DNA from: Defluviitaleaceae bacterium
GTDB lineage: Bacteria > Bacillota > Clostridia > Lachnospirales > WRAX01
DNA: 12,032 bases
NCBI GenBank assembly: GCA_009784355.1
Contig: WRBU01000015.1
Coordinates: forward strand, 1 to 12,032
Direction: 5' to 3'
In this document: one piece after another, positions 1 to 6,824 of the stretch
Layout: every line of letters begins with the position of its first letter
Numbering within the stretch: position 1 is the first letter of the stretch
Position numbers and translations under genes: made by a program
Notes under the pieces: generated by a model
The model's database searches: none
The model's input: the letters and a program-made list of their open reading frames with translations, nothing else
What the model was told of the DNA's origin: nothing

Positions 1-1
1 A

Positions 2-433
2 CATGCAGAAATGTCCCATCTGCCCCAAATTGTCGTAATTGAAAATGAGTGTTTCCCCGACCCATGGAGCGAAGCCATGCTGCAAAGCGTGATGGATGAC
101 CACAAAGAAAACGCCTTTTTTGTATGTCTTAAAGGGGATAAAGTTATTGGATACGCAATGATGTGGTTTGGAGAAAAAATACACGAAGGGCATATAGAAA
201 ATATCGCCGTAAGCCTGCGCTTCCGTGGTATTGGTGCGGGGGATATTCTTGTTTGCGCTATGCTGGACACAGCACGCCAAAAGGGAATTGCGGAAATTTT
301 TTTGGAGGTACGCCAAAGCAATATTTCAGCACAAAAATTATATAAAAAGCACGGTTTTACTACAAACGGCATACGAAAAGACTACTACACAAAGCCAACG
401 GAAGATGCCATATTGATGCATAAAACTCTTTAA
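2..433 (+). CDS. rimI: Ribosomal-protein-alanine N-acetyltransferase RimI (5' end outside window)
   Basis: GNAT-family enzyme that moves an acetyl group from acetyl-CoA to the N-terminal amine of a ribosomal protein (S18 in E. coli) in the cytoplasm. Counting from the ATG at 11, the RimI-like CFPDPWS motif lies at residues 14-20, the acetyl-CoA loop RFRGIGAG at 70-77, the FLEVR strand at 97-101, LYKKHGF at 110-116, and the usual YYTKPTEDAILM ending at 125-136. The frame stays open upstream of position 11 (codons for H-A-E), and RimI normally carries about 10-15 residues before this point, so the ATG at 11 is probably internal and the true start lies left of the window. The lon-like gene starts 14 bases downstream, suggesting co-transcription. 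The family call is strong; the exact acetylated target is inferred. Confidence 0.9.
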   Translation, partial: HAEMSHLPQIVVIENECFPDPWSEAMLQSVMDDHKENAFFVCLKGDKVIGYAMMWFGEKIHEGHIENIAVSLRFRGIGAGDILVCAMLDTARQKGIAEIFLEVRQSNISAQKLYKKHGFTTNGIRKDYYTKPTEDAILMHKTL

Positions 434-447
434 AGCGGAGGTAGCCC

Positions 448-2808
448 ATGAAAAGGCTTGAATATAGCGAACTTAAAAGATTTTGCGACCCAAAAGACCT
501 AGGTTTTGACACAACAAAAACACTTGATGCCGATATGCAAATTATAGGGCAAAGCCGTGCTGTAAGTGCGTTTAACTTTGGGCTTGGCACAAGGCGCGGC
601 GGCTACAATATTTATGTAGTGGGGGTATCGGGAAGCGGCAAAACAACATTTGCGGCACATTTTGCAAAACAAGCCGCAAAAAAGGATGCAGTGCCGCAAG
701 ACTTGGCATATGTCTATAACTTCAAAGAGCCTAAAAAACCAAAACTGCTTGCTGTAAAAACAGGCAAAATCACCGCATTTAAAGAGGATTTGCAAGAACT
801 TTTGGACATTTTGACCACAGAAATTCCAAAAATATTTGAAGACCCCAACTTTGACGAGCAACGCAACGACATCATTAAAAAACTTGACAAAGAGCGTGAA
901 GCAATTTTTAGTGAGTTCAAAAAGCTGGCAAAAGCCAATGATTTTGACGTTTCTATTACGGATAAGGGAATGAATTTTTCCCCCATAGTAGGCGGCGAAA
1001 TAATTAGTGCAGACGACTTTAAAAATTTAGATGAAGATATTCAGGCTGGCGTGGTGCAAAAATCTGATACGGTGCAGGAAGAAGCCTCTGTCGTAATGGC
1101 AAAAATTAGAGAGCTAGACCTTGCAACCCGCAAACAAATAGACGAACTGGAATATAATATTGTCTTTTTCGCTGTGGGGCATCAAGTGGTGCGTTTGCAG
1201 GAAAAATACGAGGACGAAGAAAGTATTTTGGAGTATCTTGGACTGCTAAAAGAGGACATTTTAGAAAATATATCCAGCTTTTACGACAGCAATTTTGAGC
1301 AAGGCGACGATGACGGGCTTGCGAGCCTTTTACCGTGGATGAACAAAAAAACAAAAGAAGATGTTTTAAATAAATACAAAGTCAATATTATTGCGGATAA
1401 TTCAAAAGCCGACCACGCCCCTGTAAAAATAGCTGTGAACCCCACTTTTGCCGATATTATGGGCGAAGTGGAGTATGACAGCGAAATGGGCAATCTTGTA
1501 ACAGACTATATGAAAATTAAAGGCGGCATGATTCACGCCGCAAACGGCGGATATTTAATATTGCAAGCCAAAGACGTGCTAACCATTCCGTTTTTGTGGG
1601 AAGCGTTAAAGCGCACCATACGTACAAAAGAAATTACAATAGAAAACCCCAAAGAACAGCAAAATGTGCCTGTAACGACCATCCGCCCAGAGTCATTTGC
1701 TTTTGATATAAAAATAATACTCGTAGGCGCAAATTACTATCACGATTTGCTGCGCAGCTTTGACGAAGACTTTGCCGACCTTTTTAAAGTTGTTGCATTT
1801 TTTGACTACGAAATGAATTATACTGACGAAAATATTGCCCAAATATGCCGTTTTGTAAAACGCTTTGCAAGCGAAGAATGTACGCTGGACTTTGCGGCAG
1901 ATGCGGTGGCCGTTGTCATTGAACATTCCGCACGTCTTGCAGGCAGCCAAAAAAAGCTAACCAGCCGTTTTGACCGCATTGCAGAGCTTTTGTGCGAAGC
2001 GGACATTTGGGCAAAGAGGGCGGGTGCCGCCGCTGTAAACGCACAGCATGTAAAAGAAGCTATAAAACAACGGGAATACCGCTACGGGCTTTATGAAGAA
2101 AAAATGAGCGAGCTAATTGAAAGCAATGTGATAATGATAGATACCAGCGGCGCAAAAATAGGGCAAATAAACGGACTAGCCGCACTTGACACGGGCGACG
2201 CTGTTTTTGCAAAACCAACAAGGATAACCGCAACCACCTATGTAGGCAAGGCAGGCATTGTAAATATTGAAAACGAAGTGGAAATGAGCGGAGAAATTCA
2301 CAACAAAGGCGTGCAAATTGTAATTGGCTATCTTGGGCAAAAATATGCCCAAAAATTCCCGCTTTCTCTTTCATGCCGTATTGCTTTTGAGCAAAGCTAC
2401 AGCGGGGTGGACGGGGACTCTGCCTCCTCTACCGAGCTTTACTGTATTTTATCATCCCTTGCAGGTCTGCCGATACAACAAGGCATAGCCGTATCGGGTT
2501 CTATAAACCAGCGGGGCGAAATTCAGGCTGTTGGTGTAATAACTCCTAAAATAGAGGGCTTTTTTGACCTTTGCAAAAAGCGGGGTCTTACAGGAAGTCA
2601 AGGGGTTATAATACCTGTGCAAAATATAACTGACTTAACTTTAAATGACGACGTGATAGAAGCCGTTAAAAATAACGAATTCCACATCTATCCCATTACC
2701 CACATCGACGAGGGTTTAGAAATTTTGATGAAAAAGCCAGCGAGCGAGATACACAAATCTGTCCTAGACCGCCTTCAAGAGTTTTATGAAGCATCAGCGC
2801 AAGAGTAA
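448..2808 (+). CDS. Lon-type AAA+ protease, AAA_32 class (LonB/YcbZ-like)
   Basis: Predicted cytoplasmic ATP-dependent serine protease of 786 residues. Walker A is GVSGSGKTT at residues 59-67. A charged, probably coiled-coil insertion follows (about 85-340), then the family-typical ANGGYLILQAKD region at 365-376, where the usual acidic Walker B pair is not obvious. The Lon protease domain fills the C-terminal third: catalytic Ser658 in GVDGDSASS and Lys701 in ITPKIEGFF. They are 43 residues apart, the same spacing as Ser679/Lys722 of E. coli Lon, so the site looks intact. There is no N-terminal LAN substrate-binding domain, which separates it from classical LonA. GGAGGT at 437-442 supports the ATG. 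The TAA stop belongs to the inverted repeat of an inserted element; the ancestral stop was probably the TAG now at 2940-2942. Substrates are unknown. Confidence 0.9.
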   Translation: MKRLEYSELKRFCDPKDLGFDTTKTLDADMQIIGQSRAVSAFNFGLGTRRGGYNIYVVGVSGSGKTTFAAHFAKQAAKKDAVPQDLAYVYNFKEPKKPKLLAVKTGKITAFKEDLQELLDILTTEIPKIFEDPNFDEQRNDIIKKLDKEREAIFSEFKKLAKANDFDVSITDKGMNFSPIVGGEIISADDFKNLDEDIQAGVVQKSDTVQEEASVVMAKIRELDLATRKQIDELEYNIVFFAVGHQVVRLQEKYEDEESILEYLGLLKEDILENISSFYDSNFEQGDDDGLASLLPWMNKKTKEDVLNKYKVNIIADNSKADHAPVKIAVNPTFADIMGEVEYDSEMGNLVTDYMKIKGGMIHAANGGYLILQAKDVLTIPFLWEALKRTIRTKEITIENPKEQQNVPVTTIRPESFAFDIKIILVGANYYHDLLRSFDEDFADLFKVVAFFDYEMNYTDENIAQICRFVKRFASEECTLDFAADAVAVVIEHSARLAGSQKKLTSRFDRIAELLCEADIWAKRAGAAAVNAQHVKEAIKQREYRYGLYEEKMSELIESNVIMIDTSGAKIGQINGLAALDTGDAVFAKPTRITATTYVGKAGIVNIENEVEMSGEIHNKGVQIVIGYLGQKYAQKFPLSLSCRIAFEQSYSGVDGDSASSTELYCILSSLAGLPIQQGIAVSGSINQRGEIQAVGVITPKIEGFFDLCKKRGLTGSQGVIIPVQNITDLTLNDDVIEAVKNNEFHIYPITHIDEGLEILMKKPASEIHKSVLDRLQEFYEASAQE

Positions 2809-2933
2809 GCGCAGATTTACTCCAATCCAATACTTCCGACCAAGAGGACGGCAGGTGTATTTGCCTGAACTTTGGCAAATACACCGAGAGGACGAGGGAG
2901 AGAAGGATTGTGATTGGAGTTAATTTGCGCTTA
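2806..2933. repeat. 128-bp palindromic MITE-like element with 6-bp flanking duplication
   Basis: Terminal inverted repeats of 22 bp (2806-2827 and 2912-2933, 20 of 22 matching, outer end TAAGCGCA) surround a perfect 12-bp hairpin: GGTGTATTTGCC at 2854-2865 and its complement at 2874-2885, with an 8-base loop. The layout is symmetrical: 22-26-12-8-12-26-22. AGAGGACG occurs as a direct repeat on both sides of the central stem (2843-2850, 2887-2894). CAAGAG flanks both outer ends (2800-2805 and 2934-2939), as expected for a target-site duplication. There is no room for a transposase, so a non-autonomous element is the best reading; a structured RNA at the lon-like 3' end is the alternative. The right-hand arm is nearly repeated at 10153-10174. 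Confidence 0.8.
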
Positions 2934-2951
2934 CAAGAGTAGAAAAAGACC

Positions 2952-2986
2952 AGCCATCATTGCGGGGCTTTCCCGCAATGATGGCT
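2952..2986 (+). terminator. Strong hairpin after the lon-like gene, probable terminator
   Basis: A perfect 15-bp stem (AGCCATCATTGCGGG at 2952-2966, complement at 2972-2986) has a 5-base loop. It is followed on the plus strand by only a weak T run (TTGG), so the T-tract criterion is poorly met. On the minus strand the stem is followed by TCTTTTTC, a better tract, but no minus-strand gene ends here. With the 128-bp element removed, this hairpin would sit about 10 bases after the ancestral lon-like stop codon, the expected terminator place. Confidence 0.55.
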
Positions 2987-3042
2987 TTGGACTACCCCTT
3001 CTTATACCAAAATTTTTCACCTGTATTATGTGTAAAATAGAC

Positions 3043-3071
3043 TTGTGCGTTTGACTAATGTATGCTATAAT
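3043..3071 (+). promoter_or_regulatory. Extended -10 promoter of the signalling operon
   Basis: A perfect TATAAT (3066-3071) is preceded by TGC (3063-3065), an extended -10 element. A weak -35 candidate, TTGTGC (3043-3048), lies 17 bases upstream of the -10 hexamer. Transcription would begin near 3078, leaving a leader of about 33 bases before the response-regulator gene, with AGGAGG at 3099-3104. The TTGACT at 3051-3056 is only 9 bases from the -10, too close to act as its -35. This looks like a SigA-type promoter, and no other convincing promoter is seen up to 9194. Confidence 0.6.
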
Positions 3072-3110
3072 ATGTGAGAATACACTCTTTGTAACAGCAG
3101 GAGGCAATAA

Positions 3111-4157
3111 ATGAAGACAATTTTTGTAGTTGATGATAGCGATACAAATTTAATGTGGGCAAAAAATGCCCTAGAAGGCACATATAAGACATATGCATTA
3201 CCATCTGCTCAAAGAATGTTCGGGCTTTTATCAAAAATCACACCCGACCTTATTTTGCTTGATGTAGATATGCCTGAAATGGACGGCTATGACGCACTTG
3301 CGTCTTTAAAAGCAGACGGCAAATTAATGGGCATACCCGTAATTTTTTTAACAGCAAGAAGCGATGCCGCTTCCGAAATACGAGGCTTTGAAATGGGTGC
3401 TTTGGACTTTATAAACAAACCTTTTTCACCGCCGGTATTAATTAGACGCATAGAAATGCATATAGAGCAGGACAGGCTTTTAAAAGAAGCAACAAGCAAA
3501 CTACGTAAACTACATAATGCTACCATAAGTGTTATAGCAGATATGGTGGAGCATAGGGACGAAGTAACAGGCGGACATATAGAGCGCACCCAAAATTACC
3601 TTGAGATATTGATTGAAGAGCTTATTCGTGCAGGCGCATATGAAGATGAATTAAAATCATGGGATTTGTCGCTTGTGTTGCCTTCGGCTCAATTACACGA
3701 TGTTGGCAAAATTGCAATATCGGATGTTATTTTAAACAAACCGGGTAAACTAACTGATGAGGAATTTGATAAAATAAAAACTCATTGTATCGAAGGCGAA
3801 AAAATTATAGACCAAATTATTTTAAAGTCAGGCGACGAAGGCTTTTTGTACCACGCCAAACGCTTTGCAGGAAGCCACCATGAAAAATGGAACGGAACAG
3901 GATACCCAAGGGGATTAAGCGGAACCGACATTCCTTTGGAAGGGCGGCTTATGGCAATAGTTGATGTATACGATGCCCTGTGTTCTTGGCGGCCGTACAA
4001 AGAACCCTTTACCCACCGTCAAGCAATAGATATTATCGCAAAAGACAGCGGAACACATTTCGAGCCTGCATTAATAGATGCATTATTAACCATCGAACAC
4101 AAATTTGAAGAAACTCAAATTAACTTGAAAAACAACACCTCGGAGGCATTACAATGA
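3111..4157 (+). CDS. REC-HD-GYP response regulator, predicted c-di-GMP phosphodiesterase
   Basis: 348-residue two-domain output protein. The receiver domain (about 1-120) has the acidic pair D8-D9, phospho-acceptor Asp51 in LDVDMPEMDG, Thr81 and Lys103 (KPF). After a helical linker comes an HD-GYP domain (about 130-330) with HDVGK at 196-200 and HHEKWNGTGYPRGL at 256-269, so the metal-binding and GYP signatures are intact. HD-GYP enzymes hydrolyse cyclic di-GMP to pGpG or GMP; activity here is predicted, not shown. It is the first gene after the promoter, with AGGAGG at 3099-3104. Its TGA overlaps the ATG of the first FIST gene in ATGA, so translation is probably coupled. Phosphorylation by the hybrid kinase encoded downstream is the simplest idea. 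Confidence 0.92.
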   Translation: MKTIFVVDDSDTNLMWAKNALEGTYKTYALPSAQRMFGLLSKITPDLILLDVDMPEMDGYDALASLKADGKLMGIPVIFLTARSDAASEIRGFEMGALDFINKPFSPPVLIRRIEMHIEQDRLLKEATSKLRKLHNATISVIADMVEHRDEVTGGHIERTQNYLEILIEELIRAGAYEDELKSWDLSLVLPSAQLHDVGKIAISDVILNKPGKLTDEEFDKIKTHCIEGEKIIDQIILKSGDEGFLYHAKRFAGSHHEKWNGTGYPRGLSGTDIPLEGRLMAIVDVYDALCSWRPYKEPFTHRQAIDIIAKDSGTHFEPALIDALLTIEHKFEETQINLKNNTSEALQ

Positions 4158-5317
4158 CAAAAACACTAATTTTATCGACAATGGAAATGGACAACCCATC
4201 TGCCGCTGTGGAAGAAATATTATCACAAATTGATTTAGAAAAAGACCTGCTTACAAATTCAATAGGCATAATTTCTTGTCATCACGAATTTGCAACTTTG
4301 GGTGCTATAAAAGATATTTGCAATGCACTGCCTTTTGACGTGGTAGGTATTGTGGCATCGCCGCTTACCGACGGAACTACGGCAGATGTTTTTTTGCTTT
4401 CGATTTTGGTCATAACCAGCGATGATGTCGAATTTATTATTGCCGAAACACCCTCCTTGCTTTCAGACATAGAAGAAGGCATTATACAAAGCTATAAAAA
4501 AGCTAATTCACATAAAAATGAAAAACCCACAATGGTTTTTGCCTACGCACCATTTATGATACAAAATTCAGGGGATACCTACGTAAAAGCTCTAACGGAT
4601 GCCACAAATAACGCACCTATTTTTGGCTCTTTGGCAATGGACTTTAGCGAGGACTTTGCGAACTGCTACACAATTTTTAACGATAAACATTACGCTGACA
4701 AAATGATTGTAATTTCAGCATACGGCAACTTGCATCCAAAGTTTCATGTGGCAAATATCTCTCCTGAAAAAATTTCAGACCAAAAGGCACTTGTTACCAA
4801 AAGCAACGGTCATGCAGTAATTGAAGTGAACAACCGCCCAGTAAGAGATTATTTTGAGTCCCTTGGGCTTTTAAAAGCAAGCGAAACCTTTTCTGCCATG
4901 AGCAATATCCCTTTTTTGGTAGACTACAAAGACGGCACACCAATGGTTTCTAAAATCTTTGTTAATTTAACATCCGAAGGACACGCGCTTTTTGCAGGAG
5001 CAATACCTGAAAACAGCGATATATTTGTAGCAAGAACGGACAAAGCAGATGTTTTGGCAACAACAGGTCAGCTTATTGACCAAATACTAGAAGATGCTCC
5101 TAATGCACTGGCAATTTTAGCCTATCCTTGCGTAGTGCGTACTTTGGCACTGGGTTCGGACTATCTTGGTGAGCTGGAAATGGTATCACAAAAAGTCACA
5201 GACAAGATTCCGCTTCTAATGTCATATTCTGGAGGCGAGTTTTGCCCCACCCAAATTACCGATGAAGTAGCTATTAACCGCTTTCACAACAACGCATTTG
5301 TAGTTTGCGTGCTCTAA
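4154..5317 (+). CDS. FIST-domain sensory protein, first copy
   Basis: 387-residue soluble protein made almost only of FIST_N plus FIST_C. FIST domains are predicted small-ligand sensors; some (NosP) are haem-binding nitric-oxide sensors working with hybrid kinases. Visible marks are SIGIISCHHEF at 36-46, the GIVASPL strand at 65-71, FGSLAMD at 157-163, the FIST_C-type core YPCVVR at 324-329, and a GGEFCPTQ...FHNNAFVVC end at 360-385. No enzyme, membrane or output domain is seen, so it must signal to a partner. The start overlaps the previous stop (ATGA), with GGAGG at 4142-4146. It aligns without any gap to the next FIST protein, 228 of 387 identical by hand count. Ligand unknown; assignment rests on family resemblance read by eye. 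Confidence 0.82.
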   Translation: MTKTLILSTMEMDNPSAAVEEILSQIDLEKDLLTNSIGIISCHHEFATLGAIKDICNALPFDVVGIVASPLTDGTTADVFLLSILVITSDDVEFIIAETPSLLSDIEEGIIQSYKKANSHKNEKPTMVFAYAPFMIQNSGDTYVKALTDATNNAPIFGSLAMDFSEDFANCYTIFNDKHYADKMIVISAYGNLHPKFHVANISPEKISDQKALVTKSNGHAVIEVNNRPVRDYFESLGLLKASETFSAMSNIPFLVDYKDGTPMVSKIFVNLTSEGHALFAGAIPENSDIFVARTDKADVLATTGQLIDQILEDAPNALAILAYPCVVRTLALGSDYLGELEMVSQKVTDKIPLLMSYSGGEFCPTQITDEVAINRFHNNAFVVCVL

Positions 5318-5582
5318 GAGCCTGCCTAGTATCTCGCTTTCGATAGATTTCCGAGCATTTTTTCGTCAGGGCGTTTTTACGCCGACGACGTATATGCTTA
5401 ATATCTATAGCGAACGCACCTCGAAACAGTGAATGCAAGCCACGGAATATCGATGCTTCACCGATTTTCGGGGCGAAGTCATTCACTGATTGAGAGGACG
5501 TTCGCTTCTACTAGGAGGCGTGAAAACGGCATGGCGGGAAATAAGCCGAAAAGGTATCGGAATGGAGATGCTAGACAGGCTC
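5318..5582. repeat. 265-bp long imperfect palindrome between the two FIST genes
   Basis: The outer arms, 5318-5383 and 5517-5582, are equal in length (66 bases) and pair without gaps at 47 positions. Six of the 19 differences would be U-G pairs in the plus-strand RNA. Further in, AGCGAACG (5409-5416) pairs with 5499-5506, and CAGTGAATG (5427-5435) pairs with 5480-5488. The tip contains CTTC/GAAG around a CCGA-TTT-TCGG hairpin (5461-5471). TAA flanks both ends (5315-5317, the FIST stop, and 5583-5585), compatible with a 3-bp duplication; GCTCTAA is repeated if the repeat ends are included. Removing the element joins the first FIST stop directly to the GGAGG of the second FIST gene. No credible ORF lies inside. 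MITE or structured intercistronic RNA. Confidence 0.75.
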
Positions 5583-5583
5583 T

Positions 5584-5601
5584 AAGGAGGATAAAATGTC
5601 A
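5584..5601 (+). promoter_or_regulatory. Ribosome site of second FIST gene with overlapping two-codon ORF
   Basis: AAGGAGG at 5584-5590 lies 10 bases before the chosen ATG at 5601. A second ATG at 5596, only 5 bases from the site, opens a two-codon frame (ATG TCA TGA) whose stop overlaps the real start in ATGA. Homology with the first FIST protein (both begin MTKT) fixes the start at 5601. The mini-frame may set translation level or may be chance. Confidence 0.55.
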
Positions 5602-6764
5602 TGACAAAAACTTTTGTGCTATCAACAACAGAAATTGACGACCCAATTATTGCTGTTGAAGAAATTATGAGTCAAATTAATCTTGAAACAGACCTTTTAG
5701 AAAATTCCATAGGTATAATTTCTTGCCATTATGAATTTATAATATCTGGTGTTGCAAAAGATGTTTGCGAAGCCTTGCCTTTTAATGTGGCGGGCATCGT
5801 AGCTTCACCTCTTTCGGACTCAAAAACAGCAGACTCACTTTTGCTGTCCATTATGGTGATAACCAGCGATGATTCTCATTTTGTAAAGGTCGTAACTCCA
5901 TCAATATCCGAAAATGCAGGAGAAGTTATTGCCGCAGCATATAAAAATGCCGCAGCAAATGCCGATGTAAAACCTGAGATGATATTTGCTTTTGCGCCAT
6001 TTATGCCGCAAAATTCAGGGGATGACTATGTAAATGTTTTGACAAAAGCCTCTGGCGGCGCACCTGTTTTTGGCTCGCTTGCTGTGGATGATACGGCAGA
6101 TTTTTCAAATTGCTTTGCTATTAGCAATGGCGAACATTACAGTGATAAGCTGATTATGGTTTTGGCGTACGGCAACTTTAAACCAAAATTCTATATAGCA
6201 AATATCTCTGAAAACAGAATTGAAGAAAAAAGCGCGCTTATAACAAAAAGCAGCGGGCATGTTGTTATGGAAATAAACGGACACCCAGTTATGAATTATT
6301 TTGAGTCATTGGGCATTGCTCACGCTGCCGAAACACAATACGCCATGAGTATGTTACCCTTTTTGATAGACTACAAAGACGGCTCTCCAATGGTTTCAAA
6401 AATATTTATTAAACTTACCCCCAACAACCACGCCCTTTTTGGCGGCGAAATACCCGAAGGCAACTCAATGCATATTGCAAGAACCGACAACGAAGATGTT
6501 TTGGCGACTACAAGCGAAGTAGTGTATCAAATTTTGCGGGAAACTCCAAACGCTTCAGGCGCGTTAATTTATTCTTGCGTGGCACGTGCCATGGCTATGG
6601 GGGTAGACCAATACGGCGAAATGGAGTGCGTTATCAAAAAATTCCAAGGCAAAATACCTTTTTTGATGGCTACTTCCGGAGGCGAAATTTGCCCAACTCA
6701 AATATCAAATAACCAAGCAATAAACAGATTTCATAACAATGCTTTTGTTGTATGTGTATTTTAA
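5601..6764 (+). CDS. FIST-domain sensory protein, second copy
   Basis: 387 residues, exactly as long as the preceding FIST protein and alignable end to end without gaps (about 59 % identity by hand count), so the pair arose by tandem gene duplication followed by divergence. Shared residues include six cysteines (42, 56, 171, 326, 364, 385) and five histidines (43, 179, 220, 277, 378), plus the SGGE-CPTQI and RFHNNAFVVCV endings. The most diverged stretches are about 93-123 and 201-210, which may set ligand or partner preference. There is no transmembrane or catalytic domain. The gene is separated from the first copy by the long palindrome and from the kinase gene by 60 bases. It probably acts with the kinase as a sensor, possibly as a homo- or hetero-dimer with the other FIST protein (inference). 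Confidence 0.82.
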   Translation: MTKTFVLSTTEIDDPIIAVEEIMSQINLETDLLENSIGIISCHYEFIISGVAKDVCEALPFNVAGIVASPLSDSKTADSLLLSIMVITSDDSHFVKVVTPSISENAGEVIAAAYKNAAANADVKPEMIFAFAPFMPQNSGDDYVNVLTKASGGAPVFGSLAVDDTADFSNCFAISNGEHYSDKLIMVLAYGNFKPKFYIANISENRIEEKSALITKSSGHVVMEINGHPVMNYFESLGIAHAAETQYAMSMLPFLIDYKDGSPMVSKIFIKLTPNNHALFGGEIPEGNSMHIARTDNEDVLATTSEVVYQILRETPNASGALIYSCVARAMAMGVDQYGEMECVIKKFQGKIPFLMATSGGEICPTQISNNQAINRFHNNAFVVCVF

Positions 6765-6782
6765 TAGCAAGCGACTTATAGC

Positions 6783-6796
6783 GTTAAACGTTAAAC
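6783..6796 (+). repeat. Two tandem GTTAAAC copies upstream of the kinase gene
   Basis: GTTAAAC occurs twice in direct succession (6783-6789, 6790-6796) in the 60-base gap between the second FIST gene and the kinase gene, inside a weak AGCG/CGCT inverted repeat (6780-6800). It could be a protein site or a small hairpin tuning kinase translation; chance is possible because it is short and AT-rich. Confidence 0.35.
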
Positions 6797-6824
6797 CGCT
6801 TAATTATGATGAGGTGAGCAAGTC

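Noticed and set aside
2809..3110. Riboswitch in the leader of the signalling operon
   Set aside because: The leader from the promoter to the start is only about 33 bases, and the upstream structures lie before the promoter; no known aptamer signature was recognised.
5491..5500. GAGAGGACG shared by the 128-bp element and the 265-bp palindrome
   Set aside because: A nine-base match alone, with unrelated terminal repeats and layout, is too short to link the two families.
5429..5638. 69-codon plus-strand frame inside the long palindrome
   Set aside because: It runs through the palindromic arms into the second FIST gene in another frame, has no ribosome site and no recognisable protein features.
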